A stretch of DNA of 6,787 bases from Thermoprotei archaeon (GTDB lineage: Archaea > Thermoproteota > Thermoprotei_A > Sulfolobales > WANQ01): assembly GCA_027038805.1 (NCBI GenBank), contig JALWGO010000296.1:1-6787 (forward strand), written 5' to 3'. The notes below the pieces were generated by a model, which saw only the letters and a program-made list of their open reading frames with translations, was not told where the DNA came from and did not search any database. This document shows positions 1 to 5,054 of the stretch, piece by piece. A program made the translations under genes and the position numbers. The stretch's first letter is position 1. Each line of letters opens with the position of its first letter.

Positions 1-2
1 GA

Positions 3-494
3 TTTATTGGCGTATATAATGGTGCTGAAATAGTATTACGTAATGCAAGGTATATAATTGATAATGGAGGTCACGTTGAACTAGTACTCCTAATAGTACC
101 AAGTGCAAACGATAATGAAGAATGCGTTAACTGGATGCTCGGGAGAATACATGATACTCTAGGAGTAGATGTACCCTTACATGTTAACCGATACTATCCC
201 GCATACAAGTATAGGAAGCCAGCAACACCAGTACAAAAGCTCGTAGAAATACATGATAAGGCCAAGAAAATGGGGTTCAACTACGTATACATAGGAAACA
301 TAGGGTTCGGAACACCTTACGAGAACACCTATTGCCCCAGATGCGGTAAAATACTGATAAGGAGACACGGCACAGAAATCATAGAATGGAATCTAACATC
401 AGATAACCGTTGCCCTAGATGCGGCTATAAGATCAATATCAGGGGAAAACGCATAGTTAAACCTGAAGCGTATAGGTGGAAGACCATTAAATAG
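3..494 (+). CDS. amrS: AmmeMemoRadiSam system radical SAM enzyme, C-terminal part (5' end outside window)
   Basis: The frame is open from base 3 to the TAG at 492-494 (163 residues), so this is the C-terminal part of a gene that begins before the window; the ATG at 135 is internal. The sequence includes VPLHVNRYYPAYKY, then TPVQKLVEIHDKAKKMGFNYVYIGN, then GTPYENTYCPRCGK and a second CPRCG. This is the typical end of AmrS-type radical SAM proteins, where a barrel end is followed by a zinc-ribbon-like tail with two CPxCG pairs (Cys codons at about 333 and 411). The radical SAM CxxxCxxC motif would lie upstream and is not visible. The family is linked in archaea and bacteria to MEMO1- and AMMECR1-like partners, and its substrate is uncertain to me. 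The gene converges on rnpB with 8 bp between. Family assignment is fairly sure; function is not. Confidence 0.85.
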   Translation, partial: FIGVYNGAEIVLRNARYIIDNGGHVELVLLIVPSANDNEECVNWMLGRIHDTLGVDVPLHVNRYYPAYKYRKPATPVQKLVEIHDKAKKMGFNYVYIGNIGFGTPYENTYCPRCGKILIRRHGTEIIEWNLTSDNRCPRCGYKINIRGKRIVKPEAYRWKTIK

Positions 495-502
495 TATTCT
501 CC

Positions 503-839
503 GGAGGCCCCGGCTATAACCCGCCTTCTGTACTACGGCGGCATCCGACTATGCGGCCCCACACCACCATCGCGCGGGCCTCATCGGTGGAATCGGGGCC
601 TTACTCCCGCCGGGGACGGCCGTTTCATCGCATCCGCCAACATACCTCTGCGGGTTACTGCCCCCCTGTCACCAGGAGGGCCTCACCGCTTCATCGACAT
701 CCGTTGGCGGCCGTGTCGTTTCTGTGCCGTTGCCACGGGTATCACCCGTGCCCCTTGCGGGGCCCGGCCCCCGCGGGGAGGGCGGAGTTTCCTCGGACCC
801 CTTTTATTTAGGGGCCCGTAGCCGCCAGCCGAGGCCTCC
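503..839 (-). ncRNA. rnpB: RNase P RNA (archaeal, probably type A)
   Basis: This is the catalytic RNA of RNase P, which removes 5' leaders from pre-tRNAs. On the minus strand the ends pair to form P1: GGAGGCCTCGGCT (839-827) with AGCCGGGGCCTCC (515-503), 13 bp with one G-U. Hallmark conserved blocks are present in order: GAGGAAACTCCGCCC (complement of 780-794, CR-I), ACAGAAAC (717-724, CR-II), and AGTACAGAAGGCGGGTTATA near the 3' end (515-534, CR-V). The stretch is much richer in G+C than its neighbours, as expected for a structured RNA in an AT-rich hyperthermophile. A length of about 337 nt suits an archaeal type A molecule with its specificity domain. The ends are set from P1 and may be off by a few bases. 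It lies 48 bp downstream of tsr3 on the same strand. CR-I reads AAACTCC where bacteria have AAAGTCC. Confidence 0.93.
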
Positions 840-859
840 TTTGGAGACCCTTTTTCTCT

Positions 860-882
860 CTTAGTTAAACAGTTATTATAGT
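860..882 (-). promoter_or_regulatory. possible rnpB promoter (TATA-like)
   Basis: On the minus strand GTTTAACTAA (complement of 861-870) is centred about 26 bp upstream of the rnpB 5' end inferred from P1. A second AT-rich stretch, CTATAATAA, lies just above it. The position fits an archaeal TATA box, but the match is weak. rnpB could instead be processed from a tsr3 read-through transcript, since no T-run separates the two genes. Confidence 0.35.
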
Positions 883-887
883 GTTTT

Positions 888-1409
888 TCATAATCCTAAG
901 TGTTCTCTATGTATTTTCTCTACTTCTAATCTACTCCTTGCAGCAGAATACGCTTCAAGGAGCTCTCGATTCAATTCTATAAATACTTTAGCCCACTTAT
1001 ACAACCCCGTGAGCTCCATGGCCTCACGCCTAAAACCCGTTATATATAGTGCCGCTATTACTGCTTCAAGACTGCTCAACACGTTTGGTTTTCCATAGTT
1101 TATGGGATTTGCAGCATACAGTATTGGAAGTCTACGTTGAACCCCCCGGTTAATCCTCGGGAACCTCTTACCCTCCAACAACTTATTCCACGATACATCA
1201 ACTACAACTAACCCATATCTCTCTACTAAGAATCGATCCTCTATTGAAAGCATTATACGTGAATAAGGATTCAGTACAATAGCTCTACGTGGAATCTCTC
1301 TAACACTCCTAGCTCTAACAGCATAGCCCTTCCTAACCATTTTCTCGGCAGTACACTTGCTTGGATCGTCTTCTCCAAAACTATAGACCATTACCTTGAT
1401 TCTAACCAA
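888..1409 (-). CDS. tsr3: 16S rRNA aminocarboxypropyltransferase (Tsr3/DUF367 family)
   Basis: Tsr3 transfers the 3-amino-3-carboxypropyl group of S-adenosylmethionine to a (methyl)pseudouridine in the helix 31 loop of small-subunit rRNA, a late ribosome assembly step. Family blocks are seen in order: DDPSKCTAEKM (residues 14-24), VLNPYSRIMLS (45-55), VVVDVSWN (68-75), RRLPILYAANPINYGKP (92-108), then SSLEAVIAALYITGF (112-126) and the ELNRELLEAY tail. The length (173 aa) is usual for archaeal members. The start is uncertain. The TTG at 1409-1407 keeps the first beta strand (VRIKVMVYS) and is preferred; an ATG at 1391 would give a protein 6 residues shorter. An in-frame stop upstream (1431-1433) rules out a much longer form. 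It lies upstream of rnpB on the same strand, so two RNA-maturation functions may share a transcript. It is divergent from the RAM-domain gene. Confidence 0.93.
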   Translation of the reverse strand: MVRIKVMVYSFGEDDPSKCTAEKMVRKGYAVRARSVREIPRRAIVLNPYSRIMLSIEDRFLVERYGLVVVDVSWNKLLEGKRFPRINRGVQRRLPILYAANPINYGKPNVLSSLEAVIAALYITGFRREAMELTGLYKWAKVFIELNRELLEAYSAARSRLEVEKIHREHLGL

Positions 1410-1466
1410 CCTATCACTACCATATACACACTAGACTTATCGGGTACTCTTCTTTGTAAGGGCTAG

Positions 1467-1508
1467 TAAAGTATTTTAGCTTGAACATTGGTATCCTTTA
1501 ATTGGGTG
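1467..1508 (+). promoter_or_regulatory. promoter and ribosome binding site of the RAM-domain gene
   Basis: AAAGTATTTTAG (about 1468-1479) looks like a BRE plus TATA box, predicting transcription from about 1500. GGGTG at 1504-1508 then lies 9 nt before the ATG at 1518. This supports ATG 1518 over the in-frame TTG at 1488, which would sit upstream of the predicted transcript start. It shares a roughly 108 bp divergent region with tsr3. Confidence 0.45.
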
Positions 1509-1517
1509 TACAACCCT

Positions 1518-1769
1518 ATGGCTACAGCTATAGTACTCATAAACACCGATATAGGTGCAGAGGAAGAGGTATTAAGTGAACTTGACCGCATAGAAGGAGT
1601 TACCGAAGCCTATGTAGTATATGGAGTATATGATATAGTTGTAAAGGTACAAGCACCCTCAATGGATAGACTCAAGGAAATAGTAACAACAAGGATAAGA
1701 AGACTACCCAAGGTAAGATCAACCCTCACAATGATAGTAGTAGAAGGTAAGGAACTAAAGAAGAAGTAA
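1518..1769 (+). CDS. stand-alone Lrp/AsnC ligand-binding (RAM) domain protein
   Basis: This 83-residue protein (from ATG 1518) is a single RAM domain, the effector-binding half of Lrp/AsnC regulators, with no DNA-binding HTH. The beta-alpha-beta-beta-alpha-beta pattern is clear: ATAIVLINTD, an EEEVLSELDRIEGVTEAYVVYG turn, YDIVVKVQA, then MDRLKEIVTTRIRRLPKVRSTLTMIVV. Such proteins form oligomers, bind amino acids or similar ligands, and may modulate full-length Lrp-type regulators or enzymes; the ligand cannot be read from sequence. A longer TTG start at 1488 would add a tail that does not belong to the fold. The TAA stop at 1767-1769 is in the same frame as tiaS, whose likely start is about 21 nt downstream, so the two are probably cotranscribed. 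The family call is sure; the biological role is open. Confidence 0.88.
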   Translation: MATAIVLINTDIGAEEEVLSELDRIEGVTEAYVVYGVYDIVVKVQAPSMDRLKEIVTTRIRRLPKVRSTLTMIVVEGKELKKK

Positions 1770-1790
1770 GACAGAGACACAGGTAGACAC

Positions 1791-3149
1791 ATAATCACTA
1801 AAAAAATACTTTTACATATAGGTATAGACAACCATGATACCCCATATGGGGGCTGTACAACTCATTTTTCATTTCTATTGATAAGGAACTTGCTAAGAGA
1901 AGGCATTGTATTCAACGACTATCCAAATTTGATCAGATTGAACCCTTCGATACCCTGGAAGACTCGTGGTAATGGCGCAGTAGTATTAAGGATACTCGTG
2001 GATCGGGATAAGATAGACAGAATACTTGAGATCACCCGTAGTAAGAGCATAGAATACACTGAAATATCGGGTAAGTTCAAGTATACTCAACCAGGCCTCG
2101 TAGCGTATATAGGAGAGATAACAAGTTATCATAGAGAACTTTACCGTAGAGCTCTAACAGACGTTGTAGTACCCGATGTAGCATTAAAAGTGGCAGAGAA
2201 AACCAATACACTCATATTACTTGATAAAAATAATAGAGGCAATATCGGAGCTCTTTCCGCCTTAGGAGCACTCACCACACTAGATGAAGACTATACGTTT
2301 GAACTACTAGCATATCGCGCTCCCGAATACTGGGGACAGAGAACAAGATACTTGAACCCTGAGAGTGTTAAGAAAGTAGAATTAAAGTATAGGGATTACT
2401 TGTTCTCAAACTACGATTTCGATCAGGAGAGAGTTCTAATAACACCGCATGGCCCGGACCCTGTATTATTAGGGCTTCGCGGCGAGGATCCACTTGTTCT
2501 CATAAAGGCTTTTAAAGAGATTGAAGTACGGGAACCTATTCTCGGATGGACTATCTATAGGAGTAATCAGGCCACTGATGCACATCTAGTAAAGCGAGAT
2601 ATTAATGAGCTAAGACCTTATCAGACAGGTTATATTGAGGGGAAAGTGCTCTCAAAACCCAAACCTGTTAGAGGAGGCCATGTAGTAATAGTTATTGGAG
2701 ACGGTCATACTAGTATTGAAGCATACTTCTACGAACCCACTAAGACTTTGAAGAACATAGCGTTAAAGCTATTGCCAGGTGATCAAATAGGCCTTGGTGG
2801 AAGCGTTAGACCTCCCTCATCATCTCATCCAAGAATAACATTCAATGTTGAGAAACTTGTAGTAAAATCATTGGTAACATATATCGAGAAAAACCCTAAA
2901 TGCCCTAGATGCGGTAAAACAATGAAATCAGCTGGCCGCGGAAAAGGCTACAAATGCCCTAGATGCGGGTACCGGTCAGCTAATCTAGAAAAAATAAAGA
3001 TACCATTAAACAGGGATATCTCTATAGGTGTTTATACACCACCTCTATCAAGCATGCATCACTTATCTAAACCTAAAATTAGGTATGGAAGAGAAAATAG
3101 TGGAAAAATACCAGTAATGATCTCACAATGGTATGTCTACATGGATTAA
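1791..3149 (+). CDS. tiaS: tRNA(Ile2) 2-agmatinylcytidine synthetase TiaS, with probable non-canonical AUA start
   Basis: TiaS uses ATP to join agmatine to C34 of tRNA(Ile2), making agmatidine so that the tRNA reads AUA; this gene set uses ATA heavily. Homology begins upstream of the first TTG (1878): the same frame encodes LHIGIDNHDTPYGGCTTH (codons 1812-1865), the N-terminal kinase motif with the conserved GGCTT (the Thr that is autophosphorylated in the family is residue 23 here). No ATG, GTG or TTG lies in frame between the previous gene's TAA (1767-1769) and 1878. The best start is ATA 1791, preceded by AGGT at 1781-1784, giving MITKKILLHIGID and 452 residues, near the family's usual length. 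Later blocks include RLNPSIPWKTRGNG, the TTLDEDYTFELLAYR region, GPDPVLLGLRGED, an OB-fold (about residues 280-345) and a zinc ribbon (CPRCG at 371 and 389). The usual DDxD reads DNHD (13-16). The family is sure; the start and activity are less so. Confidence 0.88.
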   Translation: MITKKILLHIGIDNHDTPYGGCTTHFSFLLIRNLLREGIVFNDYPNLIRLNPSIPWKTRGNGAVVLRILVDRDKIDRILEITRSKSIEYTEISGKFKYTQPGLVAYIGEITSYHRELYRRALTDVVVPDVALKVAEKTNTLILLDKNNRGNIGALSALGALTTLDEDYTFELLAYRAPEYWGQRTRYLNPESVKKVELKYRDYLFSNYDFDQERVLITPHGPDPVLLGLRGEDPLVLIKAFKEIEVREPILGWTIYRSNQATDAHLVKRDINELRPYQTGYIEGKVLSKPKPVRGGHVVIVIGDGHTSIEAYFYEPTKTLKNIALKLLPGDQIGLGGSVRPPSSSHPRITFNVEKLVVKSLVTYIEKNPKCPRCGKTMKSAGRGKGYKCPRCGYRSANLEKIKIPLNRDISIGVYTPPLSSMHHLSKPKIRYGRENSGKIPVMISQWYVYMD

Positions 3150-3163
3150 CCGGGGAGTAAAAG

Positions 3164-3184
3164 ACCCCTCTACTTCCACTGAAT
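3164..3184 (-). promoter_or_regulatory. origin recognition box A
   Basis: Read on the minus strand it is ATTCAGTGGAAGTAGAGGGG: the CAGTGGAA half of the ORB dyad, a 4-5 bp spacer and the GGGG string (complement of 3165-3168). It shares 16 of 17 bases with box C over CCCCTCT(A/G)CTTCCACTG. It lies 14 bp after the tiaS stop. One base of the left dyad arm is altered (TTCAGTGGA rather than TCCAGTGGA). Confidence 0.72.
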
Positions 3185-3249
3185 CCCACCAAATCTACAA
3201 TACAAAATAAAATAATATAAAGCAACAATAAATTACGCAAAGAAGCCCG

Positions 3250-3270
3250 GTACCCCTCTAGTTCAGATAC
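3250..3270 (-). promoter_or_regulatory. degenerate (mini) origin recognition box
   Basis: On the minus strand CTGAACTAGAGGGGT keeps the G-string half of box A: GAA(C/G)TAGAGGGGT matches in 12 of 13 positions. The left dyad arm TCCAGTG is lost. G-string position and orientation match box A, 84 bp to its left. It could be a weak ORC1 site or a decayed copy. Confidence 0.45.
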
Positions 3271-3395
3271 ACATATCATACCCATTTTATACACATATCT
3301 ATGCTCATTATTAATTCAATTATATATCTTTTTGTATAAACTAATGCTATGTTCAAGTCAAGTATTCTTTAAACAGCTATATGTAGATGTACTTT

Positions 3396-3419
3396 GTTCC
3401 AGTGGAAAATGTGGGGTTT
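3396..3419 (+). promoter_or_regulatory. origin recognition box B
   Basis: GTTCCAGTGGAAAATGTGGG with one more G carries the full TTCCAGTGGAA dyad (3397-3407) and the GGGG string at 3413-3416. It is the only box facing right and lies to the right of the AT-rich tracts, opposite in orientation to boxes A and the degenerate copy. That is the inverted arrangement expected around an unwinding element. Confidence 0.75.
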
Positions 3420-3505
3420 GAGGGTTCTAGAAACTCTATCATATGCTATATTATATGTTGTTCTATTAGGTATCTCTGTTTTCTATGTTTAACCCCCCGG
3501 TTTAC

Positions 3506-3527
3506 ACCCCTCTGCTTCCACTGGAGA
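3506..3527 (-). promoter_or_regulatory. origin recognition box C
   Basis: On the minus strand CTCCAGTGGAAGCAGAGGGG has the intact TCCAGTGGA dyad (complement of 3517-3525) and GGGG (3507-3510). It is close to box A in sequence and orientation and ends 8 bp beyond the stop of the HTH-CBS gene. It is followed on its G side by a further CCGGGGGG run (complement of 3493-3500). Confidence 0.75.
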
Positions 3528-3535
3528 CACTATCT

Positions 3536-4102
3536 CTAGGCCTTCTCTGATTGTTCAACTATCTTCTTGATCACGTCAATCTTTGTTACTATGCCTTTTA
3601 CACCTCTTCTATCAACTACAAGTACGGCTGGATAATCTACTAGGAGCTGCATGACCGTGCGTATTGATGCATTCTCGGTTACCGTTGGGAGGGGATCCTC
3701 CATTATGTCTATTGCTCTTAAATGAGATATATTTTTGTATGTTAGAAGAGTTCTCATAATGGTGTTCTCGTAGACTGTTCCTATAGGTCTATTCTTATCG
3801 TCTACTACAGGTACTTGAGATATACCATATTTATCCATTATTTCAACAATATTGCAGACATGTGTATTCGGTTTAACAGTAATAACTGGTACATGCATGT
3901 ATTTTGCTACCGAATCTTCTTTAAGGCTCTCATCAAGTACTCGTATTATTTTCATAAGAGTAGAGATCCTAGGATTAACCTCGCCTTTCTCAATCTTAGC
4001 TATGAGTGACTGGCTTACTCCAGCTAGTCTCGCTAGTTCTCTCTGACTTAAACCAGCCTTCTTTCTAAGTCTGCGTAACTCTTCCGGTGATGGTATACGC
4101 AT
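3536..4102 (-). CDS. Xre-type HTH and double CBS domain regulator
   Basis: This 188-residue protein has an N-terminal Xre/Cro-type helix-turn-helix (about residues 8-56; LSQRELARLAGVSQSLIAKIEKGEVNP is the classic helix pair and turn). Two CBS domains follow, about 64-120 (VAKYMHVPVITVKPNTHVCNIVEIM...GISQVPVVD) and 129-184 (DIMEDPLPTVTENASIRTVMQLL...AVLVVD..GVKGIVTKIDVI). CBS pairs form Bateman modules that usually bind adenine nucleotides or S-adenosylmethionine, so this is probably a ligand-sensing transcription factor. The start ATG 4102 has GGAGG (complement of 4113-4117) 10 nt upstream. It is divergent from the por operon across 97 bp, which makes regulation of por, or of itself, plausible though unproven. 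Its 3' end abuts the putative origin. No membrane segment or signal peptide is present. Domains are sure; ligand and targets are unknown. Confidence 0.92.
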   Translation of the reverse strand: MRIPSPEELRRLRKKAGLSQRELARLAGVSQSLIAKIEKGEVNPRISTLMKIIRVLDESLKEDSVAKYMHVPVITVKPNTHVCNIVEIMDKYGISQVPVVDDKNRPIGTVYENTIMRTLLTYKNISHLRAIDIMEDPLPTVTENASIRTVMQLLVDYPAVLVVDRRGVKGIVTKIDVIKKIVEQSEKA

Positions 4103-4199
4103 TCTCCCTCTTCCTCCACACTCGAGTACCTATATTATTCTAGTTTAACAAAAACTATATTTCTCGCATATACAATATAACTACACATGGAGTTCATTT
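4103..4199. promoter_or_regulatory. divergent promoter region between the HTH-CBS gene and the por operon
   Basis: For porG, CTATATTT at 4155-4162 is a good TATA box predicting a start near 4184, and GGAG at 4189-4192 lies 7 nt before the ATG, so the leader would be short. For the HTH-CBS gene, the minus-strand stretch TTGTTAAACTAG (about 4140-4151) is a weaker TATA candidate, with GGAGG at 4113-4117 serving as ribosome binding site. The two promoters almost overlap, so one bound regulator could affect both. I see no clear long inverted repeat that would mark an operator. Confidence 0.5.
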
Positions 4200-4751
4200 A
4201 TGTTCGTTGAAATAAGAATCCATGGACGCGGAGGTCAAGGTGCTGTTACTGCCGCAAACCTGCTTGTTACTGCTGCCCTCTTCGAGGGAAAGTATGGCCA
4301 AGCATTCCCATTCTTTGGCGCTGAGAGACGTGGAGCTCCTGTACTAGCCTTTGCTAGAATTAGTGATAAGCCGATAAGGATTCATAGTGAGATAAAGGAG
4401 CCTGATATGGTTGTTGTTTTTGATCCATCGTTGTTTGAGATTGTTGATGTATTAGCTGGGCTTAAACCGGGGGGTAAAATATTGGTGAATTCTCCGGAAC
4501 CAATAGAAGTGAAGGGATCCTATGAAGTCTACTACGTAGACGCTACTAGGATAGCATTAGAGTTAAAACTCGTTGTAGCTGGCTGGGCTCTAATAAACAC
4601 GCCCATGCTGGGAGCTATGGCTAAAGTACTAGGCAACATCTCTATTGACAGTGTTGTTAAGGCTATAAAGACCAACTGGTCCGGCAAACTCGGAGAAATC
4701 AACGCAGTAGCAGCTGAACGTGCATTCAAGAGTGTTAGGAAAATAACCTAA
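4200..4751 (+). CDS. porG: pyruvate/2-oxoacid:ferredoxin oxidoreductase, gamma subunit
   Basis: This is the gamma subunit of the cytoplasmic heterotetrameric enzyme that oxidises pyruvate (or a related 2-oxoacid) with CoA to acetyl-CoA, CO2 and reduced ferredoxin. The 183-residue length is typical. The family signature IRIHGRGGQGAVTAANLL is at residues 5-22. It is followed by GKYGQAFPFFGAERRGAPVLAFARI, then PDMVVVFDPSLFE, and a conserved ALINTPMLGA stretch towards the C-terminus. It is the first gene of a four-gene operon in the archaeal order gamma-delta-alpha-beta, and the start ATG has GGAG 7 nt upstream. The stop TAA (4749-4751) is followed by a 24 bp gap to porD. Substrate specificity (pyruvate versus 2-oxoisovalerate or another acid) cannot be fixed from this subunit. 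Confidence 0.95.
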   Translation: MFVEIRIHGRGGQGAVTAANLLVTAALFEGKYGQAFPFFGAERRGAPVLAFARISDKPIRIHSEIKEPDMVVVFDPSLFEIVDVLAGLKPGGKILVNSPEPIEVKGSYEVYYVDATRIALELKLVVAGWALINTPMLGAMAKVLGNISIDSVVKAIKTNWSGKLGEINAVAAERAFKSVRKIT

Positions 4752-4775
4752 ATAAGTTCTCCAAGGTGTCCCCAT

Positions 4776-5048
4776 ATGTCTAATTTAATAAAGATAAAAG
4801 ACAATATCTTACCATTATCGGTTACAAGCGAGGCAGCTATGGGTAAAACTGGTAGTTGGCGCACATTTAAGCCAGTAATAGACTACTCTAAGTGTATAAA
4901 CTGTTATCTATGTTGGCTTTATTGTCCGTTTTCAGTAATATCTAAGAGCGAGGATGGAGTAGTAATAGACTATGAATATTGTAAGGGCTGTGGTATATGT
5001 GCTGATGTTTGTCCAGTAAAAGCCATAGCATTCATACCTGAGAGGTGA
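4776..5048 (+). CDS. porD: pyruvate/2-oxoacid:ferredoxin oxidoreductase, delta subunit (2x[4Fe-4S])
   Basis: This 90-residue ferredoxin-like subunit carries electrons from the thiamine site to external ferredoxin. Two clusters are seen: C40-x2-C43-x2-C46-x3-C50-P and C69-x2-C72-x2-C75-x3-C79-P, each the standard 4Fe-4S pattern. The upstream part has the delta-subunit signature GKTGSWRTFKPVIDYSKC (residues 23-40), which sets it apart from free ferredoxins. AAGGTG at 4763-4768, 7 nt before the ATG, is the ribosome binding site. Its stop TGA (5046-5048) lies inside the GAGGTGAT that serves porA, so the two are probably translationally coupled. Confidence 0.95.
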   Translation: MSNLIKIKDNILPLSVTSEAAMGKTGSWRTFKPVIDYSKCINCYLCWLYCPFSVISKSEDGVVIDYEYCKGCGICADVCPVKAIAFIPER

Positions 5049-5054
5049 TTCGGG

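Larger units (their letters stand above)
3150..3535. other. probable chromosomal replication origin with ORB elements and AT-rich tracts
   Basis: This 386 bp non-coding stretch lies between the converging 3' ends of tiaS and the HTH-CBS gene. It contains three good copies of the archaeal origin recognition box, a TCCAnTGGAA dyad followed by a G-string, plus one degenerate copy (see separate entries). They surround very AT-rich tracts, about 3187-3240 (roughly 20% G+C) and about 3290-3345, which could be the duplex unwinding element. The leftmost two boxes face left, the third faces right and the fourth faces left. Four boxes around an AT-rich core resemble origins known from Sulfolobus and Aeropyrum, where Orc1/Cdc6 binds ORBs. 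No cdc6 gene is in the window. I see no tRNA, CRISPR or credible small gene here. Confidence 0.75.

Noticed and set aside
551..811. 86-codon open frame on the plus strand
   Set aside because: It lies wholly inside the RNase P RNA gene on the other strand; the open frame is a by-product of high G+C and its Pro/Arg-rich product resembles no protein.
1488..1517. TTG 1488 as start of the RAM-domain protein
   Set aside because: It precedes the predicted transcript start, has no ribosome binding site, and the extra 10 residues are not part of the fold; ATG 1518 has GGGTG at good spacing.
1840..1851. Palindrome CCCCATATGGGG near the start of tiaS
   Set aside because: It is inside the codons for the conserved Pro-x-Gly-Gly of the kinase motif, so it is probably coding by chance rather than an operator.
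2898..2971. 17-base direct repeat AAATGCCCTAGATGCGG, also partly at 411-424
   Set aside because: It encodes the two CPRCG knuckles of zinc ribbons with the same codons; coding constraint explains it.
1878..3149. TTG 1878 as the start of TiaS
   Set aside because: In-frame codons upstream encode the conserved GID..D..GGCTTH kinase motif, so this start would remove the catalytic residues.
3240..3275. tRNA T-loop-like GTTCAGATAC
   Set aside because: No acceptor, D or anticodon arms can be built around it; the adjacent CCCCTCTA is better explained as a degenerate ORB.
3344..3421. Small ORF of 25 codons in the origin region
   Set aside because: No ribosome binding site, no recognisable product, and it overlaps ORB B.
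3150..3535. CRISPR remnant made of the repeated TTCCACTGGA motifs
   Set aside because: The copies differ in orientation and spacing (about 70-150 bp) and have no uniform spacers; they match ORB elements instead.
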